The notes under the pieces were generated by a model. That model was not told the origin of the DNA and made no database searches. It saw only the letters and a list, made by a program, of their open reading frames with translations. DNA of 64,000 nucleotides from Tritrichomonas foetus (lineage: Eukaryota; Parabasalia; Tritrichomonadida; Tritrichomonadidae), in the NCBI GenBank assembly GCA_001839685.1, contig MLAK01000600.1:30163-94162 (forward strand), given 5' to 3'. The position numbers and the translations under genes are program-made. Positions within the stretch are counted from its first letter, which is position 1. Each line of letters opens with the position of its first letter. This document shows positions 20,901 to 28,965 of this stretch, piece by piece.

Positions 20901-22763
20901 TGATATATCTTTTTTAGACAAATTTACCCATATATCTAATGATATTTGTCCGCATAACCATAAATCAAAATATGATGTAAAAATGTATGGTGAGCATCGA
21001 TGTAAAATTGAAGGAAAACATAAAGTTGCATTGGCTTTACCTTCACCAATTTGAAGACCAAGTGCAAGATATAAAAGGTTATCAGGAGATTCTTCTAAAT
21101 AGTTTGTATTTTCTAATAAATAGAAAACTTGGCTGTCAAGTTCCATAATGTATTTATGAGTTGAAATTGCTGAGATAAAATTCAAAATTTGACTTGAAGA
21201 AAATTGGTAAAATGAATAAAAATAAATTGCTTTTTCATATGATCTTTGTTGAATACATTCTTGTGAAAAAGCTTTGTTTGATAAAGCGCATTTAATTAAT
21301 ATTGAAAATAAAACGTTTGCTGATTCTATTTGTTCGATGGACTCTTCTATTGCTATTAAAATCTCGTTTACATATTTATATCCTTTTTTCGAATTAATAA
21401 CATTTAATATTGCAACTTTTGCTGGTTCATTATTGTGTAAGTATGGGAAAGCTTTAAGAAATGATTTTAATAAACTAATCATTTCATTTTCTTTTAAATG
21501 CTCACCAAAAAACAACTCAAAAAGTGTATATAAATCATTGTATTTATCAAAAAGTAAAGCAATTTTTTCGGCAGAAAGTGGATTAAATAAAGGAATCAAA
21601 AATGCTGGAACATATGGGGCAAAATCAACACCAATATTAATAAAAATAGTTAAAAATTTCGATAAATCAAATGAAATCATTAAGTCAAAATTACAAAAAC
21701 GAAGTAATGTTGGAATAATGGGCATTAAATCAAAATTCGATGCTGTTTGCAAAATATAACATAGTTCAGAAAATAAAATAATAGACACCTCATCATCATA
21801 TGGAATTGAAACCGCTATTTGACTAATTTTATCAGCTTTTAAAGGATTGTCATGAGCAACAACACTTAGAAAAAAATTAATGCATTGTTGTCTAATAGTT
21901 TTCGAGCATTGAGAGCTTCCTATTGTATTAATAATAATTTGTAAAGGTGTGTTTAATTTCCCATTTTCTTCAAAAGGCATTGTTTGAGCAAATTTTATAA
22001 AAAAATTCAGAAATTTAATGTTTTCACCTTCTGAAAAAATGAATTGCTTTAAAGAGTCAAACAATCCAGTCTTTTCGTAAATTTTTGAAAACTCTTTTGA
22101 GTCATGTTGAAGAATCAAAAATAAAATATTAAAAATTTGAATGCTTTTTTTTGGATTTAATTCCATGATTGATGATGAAATTGTATTTAAAAAACCATTG
22201 ATTTGTGAACGGTACTTCTTATCAAGAAAGTCAAATAAATAGAGAGAAAACTGTTGAAAAATCAGAGGAATTAAAATATTTGACTTATCAACAAAAAAAC
22301 TGCACCATGCAGTTTCTAATCCACAACTATTAATAAAAATGGATCGATAAGATTTTATTTTAAAATACTCTTCAATGAAAGGAATAAAAAAAATCAAAGA
22401 ATTTTCAGAATCGTCCTGTATTGAAATTAGACTGGTAATCAAGCGGGTTACATCATTTGAACATTCTAACGCAAGTTGAGATGATACAAAATCAACCAAA
22501 AATTGAGATAAAATTTTTGAATCTTCGTTGGATTTCAAGAGCGCAGTTAGGCTATCGGCTATTGAAAGGAGAAATTGAGAAGTTGCGTTTGTAACAACTT
22601 TACTAATTTTCGAAACCTTGCTGATATTCGATAAAATTTCTTTGAAAAATGGAATCACTTGAATTAACAAATGTCTTTGCGTCTCTTGATCCTTGCCGTT
22701 AATCTCCTTCATTATAATTATAACAGTATCCGCGATAGATGAAAGGAGATCATTAGAGTTCAT
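14955..22763 (-). CDS. Giant BEACH-domain protein (ALFY/WDFY3-like architecture)
   Basis: The 2,602-residue protein has the order expected of BEACH proteins. A long helical N-terminal region is followed by a concanavalin/LamG-like sandwich (about residues 665-785), further helical repeats, a PH-BEACH module (about 1708-1880), the BEACH domain (about 1895-2180, with GFIDNFTYLSIVN, FPWVISDY and YHYGTHYS-type motifs in local form), WD40-like repeats (about 2330-2540), and a C-terminal zinc finger with four CxxC pairs (about 2553-2600). PH-BEACH-WD40-FYVE is the ALFY/WDFY3 layout, linked to selective autophagy and vesicle traffic. The zinc finger lacks the RR/KHHCR motif of true FYVE domains, so PI3P binding is doubtful. 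The first ATG at 22763 is used; no initiator is obvious upstream. Confidence 0.93.
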   Translation of the reverse strand: MNSNDLLSSIADTVIIIMKEINGKDQETQRHLLIQVIPFFKEILSNISKVSKISKVVTNATSQFLLSIADSLTALLKSNEDSKILSQFLVDFVSSQLALECSNDVTRLITSLISIQDDSENSLIFFIPFIEEYFKIKSYRSIFINSCGLETAWCSFFVDKSNILIPLIFQQFSLYLFDFLDKKYRSQINGFLNTISSSIMELNPKKSIQIFNILFLILQHDSKEFSKIYEKTGLFDSLKQFIFSEGENIKFLNFFIKFAQTMPFEENGKLNTPLQIIINTIGSSQCSKTIRQQCINFFLSVVAHDNPLKADKISQIAVSIPYDDEVSIILFSELCYILQTASNFDLMPIIPTLLRFCNFDLMISFDLSKFLTIFINIGVDFAPYVPAFLIPLFNPLSAEKIALLFDKYNDLYTLFELFFGEHLKENEMISLLKSFLKAFPYLHNNEPAKVAILNVINSKKGYKYVNEILIAIEESIEQIESANVLFSILIKCALSNKAFSQECIQQRSYEKAIYFYSFYQFSSSQILNFISAISTHKYIMELDSQVFYLLENTNYLEESPDNLLYLALGLQIGEGKANATLCFPSILHRCSPYIFTSYFDLWLCGQISLDIWVNLSKKDISSFPSIIGTARQFIFPHHARLVYENSYLLEKVMSGEFQKVPLFEFPSLKTDISLDIPCIENSKSFSFWFHLKSFTTVSSPIFSLKSISFSIREENIFVDGNNVGKILLNTWHFIVVSYENNCEYSIYLDCNLIYSCKSKYTSSVSFGSKYSVSNFCIGGAIRIFKYPLTKLQIPYLFNSGVEFLETTEFNELLTYSPYEIIPLFSQFDQTKAQSSRPITIYSVLDYYKNVHHDATNLFTRAIKNIHQKNINEAAALANTICYLHKHHVSFLNNHQFASFMSIICNFETELVTPKIIDNICSCFVNENNESFDWNAYFTFSLDYSFFLSQFGLCIISSLFQYNVRFPIPQESPLNSVLTDFLLSLLLLPELKKEYLDTLLDLISIHTKNPSQIIRTIVSYPNFGDDLQDYSGKIDIKAINIKSKTYSNEIINSLVNILLNLPANNFTEYYFLRLVNPKQAFKLIENIMRDDFSAMDEKAILRYCFDNLNYLQAWEIAVSIFLQKPTRLDGLEFDGSSFNMKHYVTCVKFLTSLVYVAARTNSSNFWNQLCCKLLNILINLVDKQGNFHRRLQNYILMMMSFGMPYRTKCLFPPGPSITSANDIIMYSMSRGQVFPDKDPEPYKLPTFEFKIRNNDIKDLSIYTPNTVYLSSTFEIQMNLKLKELSYVITEKQTETDNFDWDEYLSKLYNAFGIDNPEIFDVENSNISIYVSRFIIAEMQHYNQLIEPVLSTHIYFPHKLSTYWMQHLSIETLQMCDSKDIYIPSFISYICQRLIEGWFSTLFLVILSYIFSILKKKEKTFKQYSSVTSFPKSFYMCILFSMDLVHSNQISMLGDLFVDNESVILLPEFYENLSYVIIFISRGISLVPFLNRNFANFWLRFLSLIENSEKINQNWKKKYPEVDFITVIEGLKILGKDGIVEYTNLKNNDLDFWENFDDFIQFHFQRKLTKMKSNAANDLNKLVEVREEASVQFLDDIQRILTSNSSHLTISKAIASSLRYFTRRSLLTRCEYYIRLREKTVSYVIPFTESKSTRYALSILSDPIFPTRRKTLSPLEYDTPSYPSGTSDEIFHYIPKNKYDFGTFPDCILQCFTSCRFRVPSLLRRSPFSIHARFTGSLPISPSVEYQMFLEISNRGKPFDFSCDASLLFGVDVLEGSVFFGKKRLFFLDGLKIRNNNQLYHIHQDDNPISHEFYIQCFQSGLFSNNSFTYRGHFCLITELNQIITATNHLWIQRPYSVTLNYSSGYNFILNFSRSTYDEAYHYIYKGMSRFYDISPPETNYLSPINIGRLLYRETNLKNITKMWSSGFIDNFTYLSIVNRLGKRCFCDLTQYPVFPWVISDYYSPQLFDDMPIESYRDLKKPMGQLGEERARKFDMIFEDSYPQYYYGTHYLHFGVVTYFMFRIDPFSVFSFILHRGWDHPNRIFSRVTETWLSASAKSQSDVKELVPQMYKVPDYLTNNLDLSLFVEHDNLDVGTVVLPKWAKNPRHFILQNCRFFESEHVSQNIHHWIDLIFGVNSRGQGALNTKNLFHPTCYPESSEFMDENIDQVEKQAFITSIINFGQISPQIFRKQHIKRGTFEQSHLLTWIGNLVFQKLNCEFITFPVRDLYVASNNIIFASLPVTSKNSILINESNDDFSGELWTESSTDLIMNLSSLNTINNSSTNSIAESLSLSSMSNFSSSLIFNLNTVSPNNKRQINNISAVLPSHQTFFANEKTISCISISNDGFLACKGYIDGHFEISRLLYTNGRYSHESNISRFVTDFNIQTCAASTEHFLALAGCEDTVLQFDLGMKKELPSVDMKFTVEHIAIDDHAAVYWVAGGTSICLCSISGEILIEDNFSSEISSLCASNLPEYIENRFAVAGHVDGTVTFFGFSYRDMAIVVLQRAQLSENPITLIKIDARSQRVIAVSNKALFDFEYIGTQAKSLDPKFALECANCRAPMKGGLACSKCNRFLCSKCIKGETINGLKLQHLCSLCRSQFM

Positions 22764-23503
22764 ATCGATACTTTGATCGGCGTCGTTGAAAAAGTTAAAA
22801 TTCGGATCTTTTTGAATATAAAAAATAAATATAGTGTTGTGAAATTTCTATGTGAATATCAAAAATAATTATAAATCATTCAAATTTGAATATTTGATAT
22901 AACTCAGTGAATTCGCCTTCTTCAGAGTTAAGCATGCCTACCTATTGAAAACTAACTCTGGTATCGAGACTATATATCTTCTCTGTAAATAACCTCATGC
23001 TATATGAAATATTTATTGTTTCCTAATTATCTCATTTTTAGCAATCAGATCAATTCAATGAGTTGAAATTAATAAATTAAACCGCAATTCCATTTGAATA
23101 AAGTTGTATCGTCCACAATGACATAAGAAAAAATGCAATTTTATCAATAGAATATTAAACATTTACAAAACATGGAGATTGATGGCAATATATTTCTTTT
23201 CATTTACTTTAATTCTCTATTTGTTTGTTTTTATTGTTGTTGTTGTTGTTGATTCATCAATCAAAAGTCAAATTGAAATATGTCAATTTATGGCTGAATC
23301 ATTTTTTATCTCTATTAAGCCCTGCTGCATATACAGAAAAGATTTTCCATCATTTTTGCCAGAATCTATATTTCGGTTTAAGTGAACCTTAATACAATGT
23401 TTATCAGATGATTTGACAACACTTCATTTCCGATGATAAATTCACGTAAATGTGAAATTGTTATGAAAAAGTGGGATATTCAATGGTTTATGTATATTAT
23501 TAA
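22764..23503. other. Divergent intergenic region with an inverted repeat
   Basis: It separates the BEACH and SNARE starts. CAGAGTTA at 22923-22930 and TAACTCTG at 22953-22960 form a perfect 8-bp inverted repeat with a 22-base spacer. A GTT run lies near 23236-23250 inside a hydrophobic frame that is low-complexity rather than a gene. No clear Inr is seen next to either start. Confidence 0.5.
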
Positions 23504-23821
23504 ATGACAGCTCTCAGACAGGAGCAGCGCAACGAAATCGATCAGAGGATTGACAATAGAATAGACGATCTTGTTGCTCAAACATCAACCCAGAATCAAA
23601 ATGCTAACGTAATCAATAACCAATTAACAGACCAAATTGAGCAAACAAAAGACATCAACAATCACATGGACAAAACTCAAACGCAAGTTGATAAGGCCAA
23701 TGATGCTGTACGAAAACTTAAGGCAACAAAAGACATGTGGATAGCCTGGATATTAACAATACTTTTGATTATTGCAATTATTCTTGTATGGGCACTCGCA
23801 AAGCCAATCAAGAAAAGTTAA
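23504..23821 (+). CDS. Tail-anchored SNARE-like protein (Qc-type)
   Basis: The 105-residue protein has a single helical heptad domain (about residues 20-75) and one C-terminal transmembrane helix (about 82-98) followed by a short basic tail. This is the minimal tail-anchored SNARE plan. The stretch MDKTQTQVDKANDAVRKL resembles the end of the SNARE motif in syntaxin-6/8-type Qc SNAREs (ELESTQSRLDNVMKKL). The zero-layer glutamine is probably within NNQLTDQ, but the register is uncertain. It lacks an N-terminal regulatory domain. It would drive fusion of vesicles in the secretory or endosomal system. Alternatives are another tail-anchored coiled-coil protein. The ATG at 23504 is the first in frame. 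Confidence 0.75.
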   Translation: MTALRQEQRNEIDQRIDNRIDDLVAQTSTQNQNANVINNQLTDQIEQTKDINNHMDKTQTQVDKANDAVRKLKATKDMWIAWILTILLIIAIILVWALAKPIKKS

Positions 23822-24519
23822 GTGACAACTTGTTTCAGAAATAACCGAAATTCTTGATTTATTTAAATAAAATAAATTTATGCAAGCAACCAATATACTT
23901 TCTGAATTTCAGATATTGTTTCTTTTGTATAGTTAGTTTAAATGTTATCCAGCAAATATGAATACATAACTGTGTCTTTTCGACGAAATAAATTGACTTT
24001 TCAATCATCCATAAAATTTCACTAATTAAGTGCATTTCTAATAACAATTGGTCATGTATATTTTAATGGGCGCCACTTATGGACATTTTCCACTTTTTTG
24101 TCCATAGAGATGCATGACCCCCTACCCATGCATTCTTCTTTCTTTCAAAGACATCTCTGATGTAACTTTTTCAATATGTATCGGCATTTATTATGAATGA
24201 TAAAATACCCAAAAGACGTTAAAGTACAAATGATATTCGAATGATATGGGCGTTAACATATGATATAAATGGTAGAGCTGAATTTTTTTCCAAGATAAGC
24301 CGGGAGAAAAAGCAATAATCAGATTCAGAACTTTACATTATTTATGAACTTTATTTTGACTTGATGTTAACGATTTTTTTCAATGATATTGAATAATCAT
24401 ATTTGTGTTCCACGGTTTTCAAAGAATTTATATCGACTTTTTGTGATATTTTCGTCATCGATAGAAACTTTTTGAAATACGCAAAATATTATTTAATTGT
24501 TCAATCTTACTTATCAGCA
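23822..24519. other. Intergenic with two adjacent hairpins in a GC-richer island
   Basis: Between SNARE and PDE genes. The stretch 24065-24135 is markedly GC-richer than its flanks and contains two perfect inverted repeats (24078-24106 and 24110-24133). A TTG-initiated extension of the PDE frame reaches into this gap but has no ATG. No other gene is seen. Confidence 0.5.
24078..24133. repeat. Two consecutive hairpins
   Basis: TATGGACA (24078-24085) pairs with TGTCCATA (24099-24106) across 13 bases. Three bases on, ATGCATG (24110-24116) pairs with CATGCAT (24127-24133) across ACCCCCTACC. The pair could be the core of a small structured RNA or a regulatory site; nothing identifies it. Confidence 0.5.
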
Positions 24520-27500
24520 ATGTCTGCTCAGCTCAAAGCAGCAATTCGGTCATTTTCACGCTCAGGTAAGTCACCAATACCACGGATAGTAAATATACAT
24601 TCAGGCGATATTCCATTTGAACATTTTCAACATTTTGTAGTTGCACCAGCGGTAAATAAATTAGCCCAACAAAATAACTTTCGACCAAGAAAAAGTCAGA
24701 CTAAACTTGCACCTCTTGGTAACTTTGAATCATCATCAGATTTAAGATCAAATAAAACGAGTCAGGTTTATTCAACAACATCATCAATTAATACAAATGA
24801 AACTTCTTTGTATCAATCTTTACTTTTTTCATATGATCATAAAATAGAAAAGTATTTAGCAGAAGCTGCAGAAACTTCATATTGGGAAGCAGCTGAAAAA
24901 ATATTCCTAAAACAGCTTAATGCAAATGAAGTCACTTATTGGGTTAATATTCCATCTATTGGTGTTCTTTATTCTTCAACAAAAGCTGTTTATCTTGATT
25001 ATAATTCAGGTATTATTAGTTCTGTGTTTAAAACTAAATCTATATTAATTACAAATGAACCAATTGATTTACCTGAATATGATAATAATGTTGATGGAAA
25101 ATTAATATCAGAGAATTGTCCCTTTTTGGCCTTTCCATTTTTAGATGACAGAAATCAAGCAGTTGGTGTTTTGGTTTGCACTAGATCTCCAGGCAATGAA
25201 GAATTTACTGATGATGATGAACAATTTGTAGAATTTTTCCAACACAAATTTAAAGTTTTTTCAAGATGGTTATTAAATCAGCCTGTTCAAGAACCTATGA
25301 TTTTGGATATTCTGCAAATTCATCGAATCGAATCTTTAATTCCTACTCTAATTTCACGAATGCAAATATTTTTTTCTTGCAGAAAAAGTGAAATTTGGTC
25401 GTATGATCAACATAAGAAAAAATTGATATTATATGAAGAAGAAGATACCAAAGAAGTTCCAATTAATGATGCTGGTATTGTCAGTTATTCTATTGAAAAT
25501 GAAGTAATTGTGAACACTTTTTCAACTATTGCACATCCAGCATATAGTGCTGAAACAGATGGTCCTATAGATGAAGCTATAATTGTTGTACCTGTCGTTG
25601 AATCATCGAATCGATATGTTTATCTTGCAGTCCTTCGAGGTCCAATTTCCAGACCCATTTTCACAAGTGATGATGAAGATGTTTTACGGAAGATGGCACC
25701 ATTTATTGCTTTAGCCTTATCTAATGCGTACGAGTTCTCTAAAATTCAGTTGGAATATGAAAAAAGCGCACAAGAAAAAGAAGGACTTGCCGCTCTTCTT
25801 GAAGTCGCAGAAATTCTATCTGGACAATTAGATACTGAACGATTATGTGAAATTATTATGGAAAAAGGACGATATTTAACAAAAGCGGACCGTTGTTCTT
25901 TATTCCTTGTATCTCAAACGAGAGATCATTTAATTACTACTTTTCATCGTGGTCTAAATAAATGCATTGATATCCCAATTACTAAAGGTGTAGTAGGAAG
26001 AACTGTTACTGAAGCAAAAGTGTTGAATATTACAGATGCTTATGAAGATCCAAACTTTGATAATTCAACAGATATTCAAACAGGTTATAGAACAAAATCA
26101 ATTTTATCTGTCCCTATTTTTAACCAAAGAGGTGAAGTTATGGGTGTGACGGAAATGATCAATAAAGGAAATGGCATGCCTTTTAGTAAGTGGGATACAA
26201 GTCTTATCCAAATTTTCAATGTTTTCTGTGGTATTTCTCTTGAAAATGCAAGATTGTATAAAGAATCAAAAGATATGTCTTCACATTTACGATCATTCTT
26301 TGGTATATCTTTAAGCTTTTCTAAATCTGAAGATACTAAGCATATTATGACTGATATTCTCCGAAATGCTCGTCGAGCACTCGATTCAAGACGTGGTTCC
26401 ATCTTTATCGCAGAAGAAAATGCAGACGTTTTTGAAACATATATTGTTGATGGTGGCAAAATGCCAGCAACTTTACCAATAGATAAAGGTATAATTGGTT
26501 CTTGCTTTAAGAATAAAGAACCAATTATCTGTAATGATGCTTATGGTGATCCTAGGTTTAATAAATCAATTGATAAATCAACGGGATTCAAGACAATTTC
26601 ATTACTTGCTGTTCCAATTATCAATCATAATGGAAAAATATTCGGTGTAATAGAGATTGTTAATAGAATTCATGGTGGCTATCGTGAAAAAGATTTAAAG
26701 TTATTAAATTCTATCGCTACTTTTGTTGCAGTTGCTTATGAAGAATCTAAACTCAGAAACATTGCAGCATATGGTAATATTGAAGCAGAAATACCTGAAT
26801 ACCTAAATGAAACCGAAAAAAAAAGCATATCAATACCAACGAAATTAAAATTGACAGAAGAAGAATGCTCGAAATGTTTAACACTGGATTTCTTTGCTAT
26901 AAGTTGGGATGGAATTAATTTGATCAAGTTATTATTTTATTTATTCAATCGATTTGACATATTAAGAACATTCAAAATTCCAAACGAAGTTTTCTTTAGA
27001 TTTTTATACACAATTCGCAATACATATAATCCAGTTCCTTATCATAATTGGATTCATGCATGCGATGTTACTCAATACACTGCATATGAACTTCAAACAT
27101 CTCATTTAGATAGAATATATACTAATTTAGAACTTTTTGCCTTATTGATTTCGGCAGTTTGTCATGATGCTAATCATGATGGTTTTAATAACATTTATAA
27201 CTTGAAAGTTGAAACACCGCTTGGTATTCTATTTAAAGATCAAAGTGTTATGGAAACACATCATTGCTCTGTATCAATTGGAATTTTAACAAAAGAAGAA
27301 TGCAACTTATTTGCATCACTTTCACCAAGTGATTATAAACTTATGTGGAGTTGGATGATAACACTTATCTTAGCAACGGATATGGCACATCACTTTAAAC
27401 TTGTGAAATCAGCTGCTGAACTTTTAGATAATAAAACATTCTCACTTGAAAACGCAGACCATCGAATTCTTTCAATGCAGCTTCTTCTAAAAACAGCAGA

Positions 27501-27813
27501 CATTTCAAACGTTTCTCGGCCTTTCCCGCTTGCTGACAAGTGGTGCGACGTTTTATGTGAAGAATTCTTTAGACAAGGAGATAATGAAAAGAAGATGGGA
27601 ATCGGATTAACTTCACCATTGAATGATAGAGAAAATCCTGATAAACCCAAATCACAAATTGGTTTTTATAATTTCATTTGTATTCCCTTGTATCAAGCTG
27701 TTTCACGAATCTTTCCTGAACTTGAAGTGAATCTCAATTCGGTGAAATCAAACTTGGAAGTATGGAAAGCAATGGTTTCACAATCAGAAACAGTTCCGGA
27801 AACAAATTCATAA
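24520..27813 (+). CDS. Cyclic-nucleotide phosphodiesterase with four GAF domains
   Basis: The 1,097-residue protein starts at ATG 24520; the frame is open further 5' but offers only TTG. After a basic, Ser-rich N-terminus come four GAF-like domains (about residues 120-255, 270-407, 423-583 and 590-747). The third and fourth have the DAYEDPNF/DAYGDPRF and NK...F features of cyclic-nucleotide-binding GAFs; the first two are more divergent. The C-terminal class I PDE domain (about 790-1080) has YHNWIHACDVTQ, the metal-binding HDANHDGFNN, ETHHCS, the second metal aspartate in LKTADISN, and the purine-clamp glutamine in SQIGFYNF. It should hydrolyse cAMP and/or cGMP under allosteric control by GAF ligands. 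Vertebrate and kinetoplastid GAF-PDEs usually carry two GAFs, so four is unusual. Confidence 0.94.
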   Translation: MSAQLKAAIRSFSRSGKSPIPRIVNIHSGDIPFEHFQHFVVAPAVNKLAQQNNFRPRKSQTKLAPLGNFESSSDLRSNKTSQVYSTTSSINTNETSLYQSLLFSYDHKIEKYLAEAAETSYWEAAEKIFLKQLNANEVTYWVNIPSIGVLYSSTKAVYLDYNSGIISSVFKTKSILITNEPIDLPEYDNNVDGKLISENCPFLAFPFLDDRNQAVGVLVCTRSPGNEEFTDDDEQFVEFFQHKFKVFSRWLLNQPVQEPMILDILQIHRIESLIPTLISRMQIFFSCRKSEIWSYDQHKKKLILYEEEDTKEVPINDAGIVSYSIENEVIVNTFSTIAHPAYSAETDGPIDEAIIVVPVVESSNRYVYLAVLRGPISRPIFTSDDEDVLRKMAPFIALALSNAYEFSKIQLEYEKSAQEKEGLAALLEVAEILSGQLDTERLCEIIMEKGRYLTKADRCSLFLVSQTRDHLITTFHRGLNKCIDIPITKGVVGRTVTEAKVLNITDAYEDPNFDNSTDIQTGYRTKSILSVPIFNQRGEVMGVTEMINKGNGMPFSKWDTSLIQIFNVFCGISLENARLYKESKDMSSHLRSFFGISLSFSKSEDTKHIMTDILRNARRALDSRRGSIFIAEENADVFETYIVDGGKMPATLPIDKGIIGSCFKNKEPIICNDAYGDPRFNKSIDKSTGFKTISLLAVPIINHNGKIFGVIEIVNRIHGGYREKDLKLLNSIATFVAVAYEESKLRNIAAYGNIEAEIPEYLNETEKKSISIPTKLKLTEEECSKCLTLDFFAISWDGINLIKLLFYLFNRFDILRTFKIPNEVFFRFLYTIRNTYNPVPYHNWIHACDVTQYTAYELQTSHLDRIYTNLELFALLISAVCHDANHDGFNNIYNLKVETPLGILFKDQSVMETHHCSVSIGILTKEECNLFASLSPSDYKLMWSWMITLILATDMAHHFKLVKSAAELLDNKTFSLENADHRILSMQLLLKTADISNVSRPFPLADKWCDVLCEEFFRQGDNEKKMGIGLTSPLNDRENPDKPKSQIGFYNFICIPLYQAVSRIFPELEVNLNSVKSNLEVWKAMVSQSETVPETNS

Positions 27814-28221
27814 TTTATTTTTGTTGTGTAAATGTATGTTTAGCGTTAAGTATAACCCATACTTATTATATCATAAATTAATATGAAATGTGTTAATCTA
27901 ATTTTTATATAAATAATCATCATGTCCTCTAAATGAAGTTAGATTGAATGATAAAGGTGGTCATTTATGTATTGAAAAAGCTTTTTTAACATAATATAGA
28001 CTATAAGATAAATTTCATAAAACTCTTGATGTTGAATAAGTTATATACATACCTTTTCTCATAAAATGATATATCATATGATGAGCTATCATCAAAAAAT
28101 TGTGCAGATGATTGTTTTGTTCATTGAAAAAATAAAAAAAATAAACACAAATAAATTGTAAATCCTAAATAAAAAATTAAAAAAAAATTTTGTGAATTAA
28201 TTTTTCTTGTTCTGACTCGAA

Positions 28222-28566
28222 ATGGAAACCTTAACGTTTTTTCAAGTTCCAAAAGCAGAACATACCTCTTTTATGAAGTGCCAAATCCCCTATCCGCATG
28301 AACTATACTAATTACCTCATTCTTTTATTGATTTATCGCCAGACGACCACAACGCAACACCAATTGATTCCCACACCTTGCCACCAGGAAATAAAAGGAG
28401 CCAATTAAGAATGGAGTTAACCTCAACAAGAGTTGGCAAGATTATCATGTTAGAAAAGAAAGCCTGAAAACACAATTTGAATTTCACGTGCTATACGTCT
28501 ACAGCCTCTATCATTCATATTCAGTTATTAGGTCTTCCAGATCTAATTGGTTTTATTAATTTGTAG
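28222..28566 (+). pseudogene. Possible decayed gene: one frame broken by two stops
   Basis: From ATG 28222 a single frame reads 29 sense codons, TAA (28309-28311), 51 sense codons, TGA (28465-28467), 32 sense codons, then TAG (28564-28566). The codon use and residue mix (for example DLSPDDHNATPIDSHTLPPG) look coding and are less AT-biased than flanking DNA. No splice signals of the trichomonad type flank the stops. I do not recognise the product. Alternatives are a structured noncoding RNA, since an Inr-like TCATTCTTTTATT lies at 28317-28329 and CTTGCCA/TGGCAAG arms flank the middle, or chance openness. Confidence 0.35.
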
Positions 28567-28948
28567 ATCATTGTCTCAAGCTAATAAACCCTCATTAAAT
28601 TATCTTATCATTATATTCTTTCTTCTTTATATTGCGAGCAGGTTAGCTGGAAGCAGTCATCACAAAGTAAGAATATGAATACAAAAAGCTCAGATACTAA
28701 CCCGCTTCTCTTCAAGTAAAATTTCATTCAATTATTTTAAGCATATGTCACTGTATACGATATACGCCAACCGCGATACAGAAATATTGTTAGAATTCGA
28801 ATAGGCGGAAGCAGTTGAGTTTTCGTTGAACGAATAAAATTAAGTGTCACTTTTTTTATGATTCCATTTCATTGACAACAACAATTGGTGAATTGTTTAC
28901 AGTGAAAAAGTTTGTGATTGGCGTTTTTTCAATGACTATTGATCGTTC

Positions 28949-28953
28949 TCATT
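28949..28953 (+). promoter_or_regulatory. Initiator of the formin gene
   Basis: TCATT with predicted start A28951, 15 bases before ATG 28966. It excludes an out-of-frame ATG at 28932 from the transcript. Confidence 0.6.
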
Positions 28954-28965
28954 CAAAATCCTCAA

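Larger units (their letters stand above)
27814..28965. other. Long intergenic gap with a decayed reading frame
   Basis: The outer parts (27814-28200 and 28580-28900) are AT-rich without genes. The middle, about 28220-28570, is GC-richer and holds three successive open runs in one frame, described separately. The formin initiator is at 28949-28953. Confidence 0.55.

Noticed and set aside
23179..23385. Hydrophobic 68-codon frame between BEACH and SNARE genes
   Set aside because: Composition is driven by T-rich and GTT-repeat DNA; no Inr and no similarity to known small membrane proteins.
24403..24519. N-terminal extension of the PDE beginning with TTG
   Set aside because: No ATG in this part of the frame; the residues are Phe/Ile-rich as in AT-rich spacer, and ATG 24520 opens the credible protein.
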